A stretch of DNA of 64,000 bases from Endocalyx cinctus (lineage: Eukaryota; Ascomycota; Sordariomycetes; Amphisphaeriales; Apiosporaceae), in assembly GCA_001600455.1 (NCBI GenBank), contig BCKC01000005.1:3782001-3846000 (forward strand), read 5' to 3'. This document shows, one piece after another, positions 1-12,081 of the stretch. Positions within the stretch are counted from its first letter, which is position 1; every line of letters starts with the position of its first letter. The notes under the pieces were generated by a model. That model was not told the origin of the DNA, searched no databases, and worked only from the letters and a program-made list of their open reading frames with translations. The position numbers and the translations under genes were made by a program.

Positions 1-30
1 GAATGGTTTTCATTTTAACTAATCCAAACA

Positions 31-354
31 ATGCCCATCAAGTCTACGATAACGCCTATTGGCATCTGTTGCGGCGACAGACGTCTCTATATACAGAAGC
101 CGAAAACTTGGCCTGACCTAATGAGAAATGTGGCTTTCCGTTTCAGTCTTCCCATCACGGTGGTCGAGTCTTGCCGTGTTCTTTACTCGGTAGATATGAC
201 CGGCTCTTCTCCGAAATGGGAACTCGATCCTTCTGCGTGGTCCGGCGTTAAGAAGAATTCATGCGTGCATTTCGAGAAAGCCGGTCAGCAGAGCGAATAT
301 GGGGATGCCCCGTCTATCCAGTCCCGGTCTGAAGATGATGAATCATCTGAGTAA
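31..354 (+). CDS. Small hypothetical protein, 107 aa (may be incomplete at the 5' side)
   Basis: An open frame runs from ATG at 31 (preceded by CAAACA, a good fungal start context) to TAA. I do not recognise the family. Residues about 9-80 show alternating hydrophobic and charged segments (GICCGDRRLYIQKPKTW, then a VVESCRVLY strand-like stretch and a WELDPSAW motif). This is loosely reminiscent of the beta-grasp/ubiquitin-like domains found in fungal scaffold proteins, but that is a guess. The tail (about 85-107) is acidic and serine-rich (SRSEDDESSE). The window begins only 30 bases upstream, so earlier exons cannot be excluded. No signal peptide or membrane segment is visible. Confidence 0.45.
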   Translation: MPIKSTITPIGICCGDRRLYIQKPKTWPDLMRNVAFRFSLPITVVESCRVLYSVDMTGSSPKWELDPSAWSGVKKNSCVHFEKAGQQSEYGDAPSIQSRSEDDESSE

Positions 355-1576
355 TGAACAGGTTTGAGGTTTTCGTTAATGAATGCTTCTACAAAATATT
401 TCCGACTTAGAATGACATCGGTGAGGGTTCTTTGTAGCTTTTCTCTACGTACTCAAAGGTAGAAAGCCTGCTATATCCCTCTTAACTCCTTGTCATATCC
501 AAGAAGTCAAAGTGTCAGTTGTCTTAAAAATGAATGGCATGACACAGGCGTTTACCCTCTCGCCTCTATAAGGGAATCTCCATAGCTTTTTTAGGAAGTC
601 ACCGCCAGTCCATCTTCGAAGCCTGAAGCATAACAAGCTATCTCTGACAGTACAACGATATCAACATTTAACCCAGTTAACCCTTTGGTTTTCTTTTAAT
701 TCCAACAGCAGCATCCCACAATTACTCTATACATTGCGAAGTTCGAAACATATCTCGATAAGGTCCTCAAGAGTCTCACTATGAGTGTAAATAGCCATGA
801 GAACCGAGTTCATCATCTACTAGTTTCCCGCCTTTCTACGTATCCGAAGCCGAGGTCAGGAACTCTATTTCACCTTTGTACCGCAAGACGCATTCAGCAA
901 AGCAGCGGATTTGAAGATCAAAAGTAAAACTGGCAAAACCCTCATGGCAACTTCCCCTGTTTTTATGCTATTATTTGTAGGCGTTAATGATGATAATGGA
1001 GGTCATGGTCGCGAACTTGAAACAATCGGAAACTACAAGGATGAACCCCCCAATATTGAATGGCTAAGGGTTATCGGTATGAAGTATCCGTGATGGAGGA
1101 TGAATCGGGTTTCTGAGTTCTAGAATGGGGCGGCATGGAAATGTATTTCCGTTTGCAAGTAATGGATAAGGAACAATGCTTGGACCTCGCCAAGACGGGT
1201 GATACCATAGATTGATAAATTGAAATTCGTAAATTAGTTAGCTTGACGACCAATCAGACTGAATGCGTTTCTCTTTACACATTCTTCGCATTCGCTCGGT
1301 GATTCGTTGGCCCGATCGGGCCAACTACGGAGACTTTCAGTGCTTACTTGATCCGAACGCCGCATTTGACGACTTCAATTATATGGGGCATAAGGAAGAC
1401 TAACTAATTTAAGATTTCAATAAATAATAGGCCGGTCGGAATAAGATGGCATTGTTCGTAATATGTGGTTTCGAACTCACCGCGTTAGGTATATATAAGC
1501 TCCGGGCATCGTAGCCGTATTTTCAAACGGGTCTAAGTCTTTGTCAAACAAACTCCCAAAAGCATGTACTCTCACG
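355..1576. other. Intergenic spacer
   Basis: No convincing gene is seen; the only frames are about 60 codons long and unsupported. The right end is the promoter region of the downstream dehydrogenase and includes a TATA-like string at about 1489-1498. Confidence 0.6.
1489..1499 (+). promoter_or_regulatory. TATA-like element upstream of the SDR gene
   Basis: The string GTATATATAAG lies about 80 bases upstream of the ATG at 1577, a plausible TATA-box distance for a fungal promoter. It was found by eye only; such strings are common in AT-rich spacers. Confidence 0.35.
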
Positions 1577-2461
1577 ATGACAACTAAACGAACAATTCTC
1601 GTTACGGGCTGCTCAGACGGTAGCCTGGGATCGGCACTAGCTCTCGCATTACGCAAAGCCGGATGGCGCGTTTTCGCATCCGCCCGCAATCCAGCGAAGC
1701 TTAAACAGGTCGAAGCCGCGGGCATCACTACGGTACAACTCGACGTCTCATCCGAACCCTCTATCGCGAGCGCCGTCGCTCAAGTCCGTGAGCTTACCGG
1801 AGGCTCCCTCGATGCTCTTGTCAATAACGCCGGCCAGGGATTATGCGCCCCTGCGATAGAGGTAGACATTGATAGGGCCCGGGATATGTTCGATCTGAAT
1901 GTTTTCTCCATCATTCGAATGGCACGAGCATTCCTCCCGCTCTTGATCAAGACCGGGGGTATGCTTGTAAATAACACCTCCGTTGCAGCTCTGTTCGTGG
2001 GCGGTCTCCCATTCAACGGAGCTTACAACGCTTCCAAAGCTGCGGCGGCCAGCCTTACGGAAGCACTGAGACTCGAGCTCGACCCGCTAGGAGTGAGGGT
2101 AATAAATATCGTAACCGGGAGCGTGAAATCAACCTTCTTCGACAATGTTCCGACCACCACGCTGCAGGAAGGTTCTATTTATAATGCAGCCAAGGATGAG
2201 ATCGAAACTTTTATGTCCGGAGGAAATACCAGCGAAAATGGAATGGAGGCAGCAAAGTGGGCGGAGGGCGTAGCCAAAGATCTATCCCAAAAAAAACCAC
2301 CATATTGGATATCGCGTGGCAGATATTCATCATTATCGCGGATTGGGGAGCTGTTACCGATTGGAACTCTGGATAGCACAGCAAAGTCTATGTCGAAGCT
2401 GGATATCTTTGAACGGAAACTCAAGGAGCAGGGAGGTTTGGAGAAGCTTAAACAAGCCTAG
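1577..2461 (+). CDS. Short-chain dehydrogenase/reductase, Ayr1-like (294 aa)
   Basis: This is an NAD(P)-dependent oxidoreductase of the classical SDR superfamily. The Rossmann nucleotide-binding motif is TGCSDGSLGSALA near the N terminus, the NNAG motif follows at about residue 85, a catalytic Ser lies in the NNTSVAA strand, and the YNASKAA (YxxxK) catalytic motif is at about residue 155. The C-terminal part (RYSSLSRIGELLP) resembles fungal NADPH-dependent 1-acyldihydroxyacetone-phosphate reductases (Ayr1), but many secondary-metabolite SDRs look alike, so the substrate is unknown. The frame is open 12 codons further upstream (ATG at 1541). I prefer ATG 1577 because it sits directly before the first beta strand (TTKRTILVTG), as in the family. 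It has a single exon. Its neighbours suggest no pathway. Confidence 0.9.
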   Translation: MTTKRTILVTGCSDGSLGSALALALRKAGWRVFASARNPAKLKQVEAAGITTVQLDVSSEPSIASAVAQVRELTGGSLDALVNNAGQGLCAPAIEVDIDRARDMFDLNVFSIIRMARAFLPLLIKTGGMLVNNTSVAALFVGGLPFNGAYNASKAAAASLTEALRLELDPLGVRVINIVTGSVKSTFFDNVPTTTLQEGSIYNAAKDEIETFMSGGNTSENGMEAAKWAEGVAKDLSQKKPPYWISRGRYSSLSRIGELLPIGTLDSTAKSMSKLDIFERKLKEQGGLEKLKQA

Positions 2462-2601
2462 CTCAGTTGTCATTACTCGTTATACATTAGTTGAAACAAT
2501 TTATTTAATGATTTCACAGTAAATCAGAGAGAGAGAAAAAAAAGTTTTTTTTTCCTCTGAACTTAGTAAAGTTTGGAGACCGGATACATGAATATGCGTT
2601 T

Positions 2602-2622
2602 AAAGGGGGGCTAGCCCCCTTT
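2602..2622. repeat. Short G/C palindrome
   Basis: A run of A3G6, a CTAG centre and C5T3 forms a near-perfect palindrome about 140 bases after the SDR stop codon, flanked by TTTAAA on both sides. It could be a hairpin in the 3' UTR or the end of an old inverted-repeat element. Confidence 0.4.
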
Positions 2623-4363
2623 CTGTCTATTTAAACCGAGACCATCCGAGATGATGAAAAACTATAGAGAATACAACCTAACCTACTTTTGTTCATTTGA
2701 TTGTTCCAAGTTATAGTTCATTTAGCTTGATAAGGGGCTTGAACAAGTTCTTAATCGCATGACTCTACCTTACGTAAATTACGCTAATGGCTTCGTCTAA
2801 TACCACATGAATATCATGGTCTTGTAGGAAAACTCCTGTCCCACTAACTTTTCGCTTAACTTCCATAATCTTGCCGCCTCGACGCTGCTAGTTGCCCACG
2901 GTCTAAGGAGATCAGGCCAGGGATCCGAAACTCTACAGTCTTCCAAGAAACTGTCGTTATGTTCTACCGGGTTTTGTGAAAAGTCCTTTTCGACGAAGTA
3001 AGAATATAAGAAGTATGAATATACTGGACTTACCGGCAATATCTGGGTCAAAAAGCGGCATATATGAGTTTTCCTGTGGCTTCTTCAGGCATGTCGACTT
3101 TATATCCCTCAAAGCCAGTCCATGCAATCCCATTGCCCAAGATAATATCCACTTCACCTTTTATTCCTCGTTTGGTCATATTAAATCTATAAATGCCTGG
3201 TACGGATCTAACTTACTCATAAATTCCATATCGGAATCACCTTCCCCGGACATCTTGAGATAGGTATATAGGCGATATCTATCAGCTGCGTTCTAGAAAT
3301 GAATGATATTTCCAAGGCTTTACAATGGTTAAGGTTGTGTGGAGAGCTGTACCAAACTGTATCACAACCGGTAGCTTCTTGAAAGTCGAGCCTCCCGCCT
3401 GCGACTTGGAACATTTCAGACCAGTCGTTCAGATTCCTCTCCTTCGCTTTCTATGCAGTGACGACCAAGTCAAAGGACCTCATCTAGAGCTCCAGCTTTC
3501 CCGGCGTCTTGCCCAGCCCTGACAGAATGGCATCGCTGATAATGACCACGGCGCGCATTTCCAGAGCAGGGGTGAGATTCCTCGGGGCTTTGATAGAGTG
3601 CTTGTCCGGCAACTTATGAAATATCTCATTTGAAGAAATGAAAATCCTCCGTGCTCGTACGATTTGCGGGGTAAAGAAACAATCGACTTATAAAGAGCAT
3701 TTGACCGGCCATATCGGAAGATACGCTTTCCCTGGGTTCTTTGATAACCAGCTCCAGCCCCTGTACTACTAAAGGGCATGTTAGAGAATTTGCGAGCAAA
3801 GGAAATCGAAGCGAAACCTGTACTATGAGCATTAACCAAGAGAGCTATTTATCAGGCACGCGCAGATTTTTCAAAGAATTTAACAATTAACGTAGTTAGT
3901 CTGGTTCATTTTCGGTAGATATTTTCCTCGTAGAGTACTCTAAGCTTTACATTAAGTCGTATACTTTCCCCCTTATTTCGAGCTCTTGAATCCTCCGTAG
4001 TGCAAAACATAATGACCATAGTGCTTTTTCGCGTAATTTAATTGCCTGTTATTAGCACGCAGTCATCTTCTTTCGAGTATCACGCAATACTAAGGTAAGC
4101 TTGCTTACAAAGTGGCGTGCTGTTATTTTGGGACAATGGAGAAGTTAGGGGCAAAGTAACATATAACAAAGTAACCCCTATCCACACGGGTAAGCGGCCA
4201 CTTCGCACTGTGCACATTCCCCATACAAAGTCCCAATCCTTACAAACATACCAACAACTACTGATTCGCCGACCATTATGATCACAGCTCACTTGCTCAT
4301 AGAGAGAGTTATTAGTACCATTCCGGTATTTTATAATCAACAGTACTTCAAGTAAAGGACCGA
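2623..4363. other. Intergenic region with short broken frames on the minus strand
   Basis: No intact gene is seen. Several minus-strand frames of 65-119 codons lie in succession between about 3840 and 2800, each ended by stops and shifting frame, with codon-like composition but no recognisable domain. They might be a decayed gene or chance. Nothing else is recognised. Confidence 0.4.
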
Positions 4364-5727
4364 CTATCTTGCCAATAAAGTTTCGATGGGGATCTCCCTT
4401 AGGGTCCGTAAAAGAGAATCGTGCGCATCGCCGTCATAGGCGGAAGTATCATTTCCCACACGAGAGAGGCCTACCAACCACGACGGTAAATCCATAGCGA
4501 CCAGCTCTTCCTCGTAATTATTTCGGCCGCGGGATTTGTTCATAGCAGCCCACGTAATAGCCCAGCGTCCGGCCGTGTCGCCCTTAGCATTATCTAGCAG
4601 GGGCCTGACACCAATATCACGCAGCCGTTCTATAGTTTGGGCTCTTCTGCTCGCCAATTGACCATGAGAGTCGTTTGCGTCGTCGTCCGGAACGTTTCGG
4701 TAGGCCCAGTTCAGGGCCGTTTCGCCCGACTTATCCCGCACGTTTACGTCGACTTGCAATCCTTGATTCATCAGCTGGGCGATTAGGTCGAGCAGCTCGA
4801 CGTTCAAGCCTGCTGCCGCGCAGTGGAGAAGCGTCGCGTCGTGCAGCGCTGGGTCGTGCTTGTCTATTGGATAACCTCCCGCAATTGCGTTGTCAACCGT
4901 ATACGCCGGCCCGCTGTGATTGGCACACCATTCTCGCCCGAAGTAGGCCATCCGTGAGAACTGAGACGGAGTTTCAGAAATCAATACTCGAACCCTCCTC
5001 TGAGACGGTAATGATTCGTACTGCTTGATTGCTTTTTGGAGTTGCCTCTGGGTGTCCGAAGGTTCCTCCAGCGGAAAATTGTCATTGTGATTACTAATAT
5101 CATGATTTTTGTGATCCCGAGTCGGTCCGCATAGCTGATGAATAAGAGTACGCTGTTCGATAACGCGGGGCTTATATTCTAAAAGCGGCAAAGAGTTCAA
5201 GGTAAAGTCAAACGCGTTGGCAAATCCATTAACCAACACCGCATCCTGAGAACGCATGTTCATCTCGTAACCGTCAACGAGGGCGGAATAGGACAAGTTG
5301 CTGGACCCAACAATCACGACGTCGTCGAGACGGCGGCGATGGAAATGCCAGCCCTTGGTGTGAAACACGGGCGCTGATTGACAATACATATGGACGACAA
5401 CACCTGGAATTGTGGCGAGCATATCAAGTGCCTGCGCATTAGTGTGCTGAAACTGCGTCGTGCCTATAATCCTGACTGTTCCACGAGCGGAGAACTCCCA
5501 CAGCAAGTCGAGGAGTAGATCAACACCCGGTTTCGTGATGTAGGCGCACATGACATCGATCTGGGTCAGATGGGGACATTTGATCTCATGGCGGAGAAGT
5601 TCTAGAAGTGTGATTCCCGTTGGGTTGTGAATGAGATTCCCTTTCGACCACTAACTGCAGGTCAGCCCAGGTTATTTGCTTGGGATCCCCTGTCTTGACT
5701 TACCTCGAACCATTCTGACGACGCCAT
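4364..5727 (-). CDS. PLD-family nuclease-like domain fused to ankyrin repeats (436 aa, two exons)
   Basis: Exon 1 (5727-5704) encodes only 8 residues (MASSEWFE). An intron at 5703-5651 (GTAAGT donor, CTGAC branch, TTAG acceptor) joins it in phase to exon 2 (5650-4364), which opens with WSKGNLIHNP. Residues about 10-145 form a phospholipase-D-like (PLDc_2) module: LLELLR, then ITKPGVDLLLDLL, RIIGTTQF, HTKGWHF (the HxK motif at about 105-107), GSSNLS at about 123-128 and a following Glu (GYEMN). This layout closely resembles the PLD domain at the N terminus of bacterial DUF3427-type helicases, but no helicase is attached here. Residues about 281-366 contain one clear ankyrin-like unit (ATLLHCAAAG...DKSGETALNWA) and a weaker one. 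Only one HKD half is present, so an active enzyme would need to dimerise. There is no signal peptide or TM. Substrate and role are unknown; a nucleic-acid or defence-type function is inference. Confidence 0.8.
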
Positions 5728-8248
5728 CTAGATTTAAGATCAGGTGTATTGTTTCCTATTATAAACGCGATTCTTCAATTTTAGAGTTCGTTGAATGCCT
5801 GTATAGGAAGCAGACATCGATCTAGCAAAAAGTTCGAGTAGGTGCAAGAAAGGAGGGGGGAGGTTTAAAAGAGGGGATACAAAATGGGCACGAGTAACGG
5901 CCTATATAGAGAGGTAGTTAGAAATAAGTGTGTAAGTTTACGTAGGATACCTGTATTCCTACGTTGATACATAGTTGCCGTATTATGTCCTTCGCCCCGA
6001 AAATTCAAATGCGGCGAAACTTGTCTAGGCTTACAACGTCAGCCATTAAGTTACAAGTACATAAGTTAAGAGTTGCTGGAAGTGAAAACGTGGCTTGGCA
6101 AACGTTGTGATTGGCTTCCCGTTTCACCAGTTCAACTCAGGAACACGGCCGCCACAAGAAGCGATACCTATTTTTAGTTCGCTAACAAAGTTTCTATTGT
6201 CGGGAGTGGCTTAAACTACATCAGTATGATTTTAAGAAATCCTAAAGAGTAGATGGATAAGAGACAGTTATCTTAAAATTGGCCCACGGTAAAGCACTAT
6301 AGACGTCGTTTCAAGTTTAGGAATAACTTAAAGTTTGAATCCCAATCTGTTGTCTCTGGGCTAGAATATGTGTTCTTTACGTGCTCAGTGTTTGTATACA
6401 TAGAACTGTAAGAATATCTATGGACGTTACGAGCTAGCGAGGCGCCTAAGACCGCATCCCATCGGCCAACTAAACGCTAGGATGTAGCTTGCGAAAGGTT
6501 TGCTAGTGACAGGGGACAATTATTTAATATCAACTTTGACTATGCCATATTTACGGCAGTGCTTAATATATACCTGGACAGCATATCTAACCGAGACTGC
6601 ATTCTGCCGTATATCTTCGTGGACTGTCCCTGAATAACCGGTAGCAGGGAATATATAAATATAATATTCTTTGGCGCGTGAAAGCATGATGATTTTACCG
6701 GCCAAACACGGTTCGGTATATGAAATTATATATGTCAAAAGGGGGAAAACGAGCTTACTTCGAACCGTCTCAAGAGGTAGGACCAGGTAGAGATATTGAT
6801 TTACGCGTAAAGTAACGCTGAGCATATGTTCTACTTGATATATAGTCGGTATTAATATCTATAATCTCGATGAAATTTGCCTTGTAATTATATTCTATGT
6901 ACTTACATATATTATCGTGTTCCTATTTTCGTAGGTATCGAGCATGATACATGGTAATGTTTAGTTATGCCGGCCTTCAAATATGCACGTCAACATTGTC
7001 GATTCTCAGCTTAATATATACGTTGTGTGGTATTCATTTACAGCTTAGGTAGCTATATCAAAATCTTTTCATGCGGTGAAATATACCTACTACTATATGT
7101 AAGTAGGTATATTACAGTCTAACCACTTATGTACTTACCTAGTACGAGTCTAGCGGGTACTACAAGTCCACGTCCACTATAAGTATGGCCTGACCGACTG
7201 CCTGCCTGCTAACCTAGTTTTTTTGCCCGCTAAATCAAATTCAATTAAGGTAATTTTTAACGCTGATCATCGACGTCATTCTTGACAAGGTGTTGCCCTG
7301 TTATTCAGTATTATTTGTTTACCAAAAGTAACCTCGTTTTGCGACAGATTCTGTTTTTCTTCTTTCTTGATTGACGTAGTTAACGTGTCATTTTCTCTCC
7401 GTGTTTTTTTTTTCTTTCATGTATTATCCATTATATCTAAATTAATTGATTAACGAGTCTTTTCTTATTCTTGTTCTATTCTTCACTTTTACTCCGTGTA
7501 TATTGGATATAAGATGTACGTACCTGGTTTTCGAGAGGGTCTGCTTGCATACACATATGCGGCCTCTACGCTTCGTGTCGCATCCCGGATTATTGGTTCG
7601 TACCAATACCAAACCTTGTCCGCCAACTACTACCTATATACATAGTACATATATCCATGGATAGATGTTCATCCCGTCACCAGCGGTAAATAAACAACAT
7701 TAGCAAAACCGGAAATTACCCTGGTTATCAACTAATGTAGTATCGTTTGTCTTAGCTGGTTCCTGTTTCAAATTATTATTATTCCTATTATCATCATTCG
7801 TCTTTCTTTACGGAGTAATCACTTTTCATACCACCAAGAAGCTGGACTCCGTAGTTCGGGTATACGTAGGTATGCGTCGATAATGTGGATGCAGTGGATA
7901 TGCCATGCTGTATTACGACCAGGGTAGCTGTTTATTTCCCCATCCAACACTGAATTGTTCAGCTTCTCGCGTATCTTGGTACATGATCTGATAAAAGTTG
8001 GATGTTATATTACCCTGTCAAATTCTTTCCCCGACCCCCCTCTCCTCTGCTTATAACATCGCCTTTTCCCAATCTGTTTCTCTCGCCCTTCTATCCTCTT
8101 CTCTCGTCGCATTCATCTTTTCCGCCTCTTCCGTCTCCGGATAAAGAGTAAGAAAGCAAGACACGAACCGAAAAAAAAAAAGAGGAGAGAAGGAAGAAAA
8201 GTATCAAGTTCAAATATATAATTACTTTTCTTTTTTTCCTCTCTTAAC
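5728..8248. other. AT-rich intergenic region
   Basis: No gene was recognised in about 2.5 kb. The last 250 bases are strongly pyrimidine-rich on the plus strand (CT-tracts around 8040-8130, then an A-rich stretch), typical of a fungal core promoter and leader, and belong to the MARVEL gene that follows. Confidence 0.6.
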
Positions 8249-9028
8249 ATGTTTTTCGCTATCTTCTTCGCCGTCTGGCGATTCCTGCAGATCGTTACTT
8301 TGGTACGTACTTTGCTTATTTATTTCTGTCGCAAAGAACCGATACAAAATATTGCGCCACGAAATCGCGTTAATCCGCCCGCGGCGTTAAACAATCTAAA
8401 GCATCTTATTCAGAAGAGGCGCGATAAGAATCTGACTAGAATTGAATAATAGATCCCAACCGTCGGTCTTCTCGCCTATTTCGTGAACGGCTACGTAAAC
8501 GCGAACACGCTGACGCCCAACTACATCCTAATCTTATTTATCGTCTCCGTCATCGCGCTCGCCTGGTCCATCTACACGCTGTTCAGCTACCATCGATCTA
8601 GCACGAACGCCTTATTCGTCGCCGTAATCGACATCCTCTTCGTCGGCGCCTTCATCGGGGCCGTGTACGAGCTGCGATTTATCACCTACGCCGACTGCGT
8701 CAACGTCACCGTCGGCAGCCCGCTCGACGTCTCGCTCGGCATCTTCGGTTCGGCCACGGTCAACACCATCGACGTGGACTCGGACAAGTCGTGCGCCATG
8801 CTCAAGGCCTCCTTCGCCTTCGGCATCATCAACGCCATCTTGTTCTTCTTCACCTCCGTCCTCGCCTGGTTCCACGGCGACCGCATGAGCAGTCGTGATC
8901 GCAAGACGTATTATCGCGAGACCCACTACCACCGTCACGGACACCGTCGCTCGGGTAGCCACCATAGCCATAGGCCCCACAGCCGGCACTCGTCCCACCA
9001 CTCGCACCGACGCTCTGCTTTCGTTTAG
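8249..9028 (+). CDS. MARVEL-domain four-helix membrane protein with His-rich tail (209 aa, two exons)
   Basis: Exon 1 (8249-8302) encodes MFFAIFFAVWRFLQIVTL. The intron at 8303-8452 (GTACGT donor, ATAG acceptor) is in phase 0, and exon 2 starts IPTVGLLAYFVNGY. Four hydrophobic segments are visible: about 1-28, 40-62, 70-92 (ALFVAVIDILFVGAFIGAVYEL) and 133-155 (FAFGIINAILFFFTSVLAWF). This order and spacing match fungal MARVEL proteins, which sit in plasma or vesicular membranes and are linked to membrane microdomains. Two Cys in the large extracytoplasmic loop (DCVN, KSCAM) may pair. The cytosolic tail (about 160-209) is very rich in His, Arg and Ser, with 12 histidines in about 35 residues. 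The specific function is unknown. Confidence 0.85.
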
Positions 9029-10401
9029 TACGGAAACCGGGAACTGGATCGGGAAGGTTAGCACCGAGGGTTCGGAAGGGTTGGGAAAACGGAGGGATAA
9101 GGATGGGATAATTCGGGTGTAAGAGGGAAAAGAGAGAACAGAATCATGGTATGATATGAACTTCAGAGTGTGAACGTTACTAGGACTACATATTATGAGT
9201 TACGACAATCTTATTATCTTTTACGGCCTTTTTTTTTTTTTTTTTTTTTTTTGATGGCTTAGTCGCGATTTCAACGTTTGCTGTATCGAAGCTTGAAATT
9301 TACGATGCTATTCGCCCTGATATTAAATAAGTGACGCTTTTAGCGACCATTCAGCGAACCCACTGTCTCGGGTGCGCCGTCAAGCTAGGATTTGTACGGC
9401 CGTTAGTCTCCCGTCTAGGTCAAAGAAGCGGGGGTCTACGAGTGATACCGCCGGCGAGAAGACATCTTGTTCTCTCACCTTTGCGGTGACATCAACACCC
9501 TCACCTCGCATAAAAACAGTGAGGTCCCGAGAAAAGCAATTAGTATTGAAAGTAGTCCATACTATAAAGAATATTCAAAACAGTTCTAATAATAGTTGGT
9601 ATCGCTCATGGGGCTGTCTCGAACAACCTGCGAGTACATAATAAAGAAGTTAACTCTGGATGAAGGCATCGAAGATCTTTCCCCACTACATCAAATATAC
9701 CAAAGTTAAGAATGTCAATCTCCCTATTAGGATGAAACGCGTTCCCGCAATGTAAGGCACGCAATAATATATGCAGAGACACCTAAGAACCGAGCGAATC
9801 GTTTGGAGCTTGACTATCAGATAATGCCCGAATTTCAGGTAGCCTTATCCAGTCAAACGCTGTTAATGAATGATTTTAGCCCATTTTGAGTTTGGATTGA
9901 TTGTGGACTCCGGTTGTTCTATGAGCTGCAAGTTTGACGAGACTGCAGCTCAATCATGCAGCTTTTTATATACATATATCCTGCTATCTCTCTATTCCTA
10001 TATGAACTTCAAGGCATCAATACCAGGCATAATTCGACACCCTACTGTTATCAATAAGGCTCTGGGTTTGCTATACACGAGGGCGTCATAGGAGCGGGGT
10101 AGGTAGCAGACATCGACACCCTCCTTTTGGACAAAACTCTCTTGCATTGGTCATCAATCAATATTTGCACTTTTTTTGCATCACAGGCTTTATCGGTTAC
10201 GCTCGTATTGACAACCGAACGCTCATAATGGAACGCTCATATAGGCAATGCAGCTCTCATATGAGCAAGATGACTTTCACTACTCGAAATAGGCCCGACC
10301 TCCTTTCGGGCTCCAGCCCAAAACATTCCATTATTCCTCTTCGAAAAAAAGAAGAAGAAATCGTTGTGAGCGATTATGTTATATCAATGATCTAGTAGAG
10401 T
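9029..10401. other. Intergenic spacer with a long poly-T tract
   Basis: It contains a run of more than 20 T at about 9231-9252 and several short unsupported frames. No gene was recognised. The right end is the promoter of the DUF6594 gene. Confidence 0.55.
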
Positions 10402-11563
10402 ATGACTCAGATGCGAAAGACGGAGGGTTATGCGAGATTATCATCTTTTATGGGAGCACATCCGGAGTTCTCAATCTTTAGACGGTTCGCCGCTCTCAAT
10501 ACTCTTAATCTGCTGCACATGCAGGCCGAAATTAAAATCCTAGAACGAGATCTCCGAGAGAAAACGAAACAGAATGTTAACTCTGAAGACCCAGACATTT
10601 CTATTTACGATTTAGACTGGGAAACTTTAAGTAAAGCAACGCCGACGCCCGGAGAGCACGATACCGATTTGACCCAGTGGGAGATCACGCTCAGGATACG
10701 AGAGAAGCTTCGCGAGTATAGTCAGTATTTTCAGAAAATTTGCTGACCTACTCCATACATCCCTTCTTATCCCTCCTTCTGACAACAAGCTAACAGGACT
10801 TGGTAGATCAGTCCTTATTTCTACTCCGCAAAGTCTATCAGCTCGAACAGCCAAGAAAACAGGATCTGAGATTCCTGCAGCGTTGGATGGAGACAGATAC
10901 TATGGGGAATGTCTTTCTTCTCGGACCTGATCGGAAGATATGGAAAGAGAACGATCTATCCGAACTCCTTTGTTTATCGCCTCGAGAAAGCCAGAGCTGG
11001 TTTACTACGTTTGTCATGGAGCATCTGATCCGATGGTATCATTATACCATCGGCTGGGTCTTCAAGGTACGTTAACCAAGTTGTAAGACTTACTCCTCAT
11101 ATACTCATAACACTGTTCTCTTGATCCGATCCCGTACCTGATTCATCGCCCTCCCTTTAATTAAACGAAGACACCCCCCAACCTCCAGAAAAAGAAAAAA
11201 AAAGGGGGTCCACACAATTTGACATAAACAATCAGATTTTCGAAATTGTTACTCCTATCATACTTGATTCATAAGCTGATTAATTCCCGTTAGAAGCCCG
11301 ACGGTGCGGATCATCACGGAAATACTGTATCGTACTCCCAGACGGGATTGTCTCGCATAATCGACGTGATCGGTATCGGACTCGCTTCAATTCTGCCCGT
11401 AATCGCTATCCTCGCCCTATATCTCGTCCACAGCATAGTGAAGCGATTAATACTCATCGGCATTTTCGAGCTTATTTTTGCATTTGGATTGGGTCTCTTT
11501 ACCGACGGAAAGATGATCGAGATCTTTGCCGCCACTACTGCGTAAGAGGCGAAGCCATCTTTA

Positions 11564-11598
<35 letters not shown>

Positions 11599-11697
11599 AC
11601 TTTTTTTTCTCCAAGGTGGAGGGGCTGGATGGCTAACCTGAACAACAGATTCGCCGCCGTTATGGTTGTTTTCATTGGCAGCACGATCTCTTCCTAA
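10402..11697 (+). CDS. DUF6594 fungal membrane protein (291 aa, four exons)
   Basis: Four exons keep phase throughout: 10402-10720, 10807-11066, 11294-11541 and 11649-11697. The start gives the family opening (GYARLSSFMGAHPEFSIFRRF, then LNLLHMQAEI). The first junction is chosen because it restores the characteristic REYNQSL segment; its donor is GTCAGT, less usual than the GTACGT and GTAAGA of introns 2 and 3. The C-terminal third holds three hydrophobic helices (about 212-275, including GIGLASILPVIAILALYLV and LIGIFELIFAFGLGLF), and the last short exon adds FAAVMVVFIGSTISS, which ends the third helix. The N-terminal part is helical and probably cytosolic. The family is widespread in filamentous ascomycetes, often in many copies, and has no established function. 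Confidence 0.82.
11566..11596. repeat. (AT)n microsatellite inside intron 3 of the DUF6594 gene
   Basis: About 15 AT units run uninterrupted in the last intron, just after its donor. This is a likely length-polymorphic site. Confidence 0.9.
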
Positions 11698-12081
11698 GGC
11701 GCCTTAAGTATACAATTTGTTACGTTTCCCTACGCGAATCAATCTATCATCTAATCTCACGTTGAGTTCAACTTAATTGGGGTTACCAAAAAGCTTAAAT
11801 CTATCTATCTATCTACCTATCTTGATTTATTTTATACCCCAGGTCTATAGCCAACATGTATGGTTTCTTTCTCTTTCTATTATGTCATTTCATGTCTATT
11901 CCTTTTTTTTTCTTTTTCCTCTTTTGGCTTTTCCCAAGCACCTCGGACTCCGTCTTGAGCATTTCCGTCTCACCCGTGCCCAAATTCCCGTTTTGACCTG
12001 CAGTGACTATAGTGTCGAAACTGTAGACCACGATAACGATCTCTCATATCTATCTCCTTTTTTATATCCCAGTTACTTTAT

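Noticed and set aside
8612..9064. 150-codon minus-strand frame
   Set aside because: Antisense to the MARVEL exon; produced by its codon bias.
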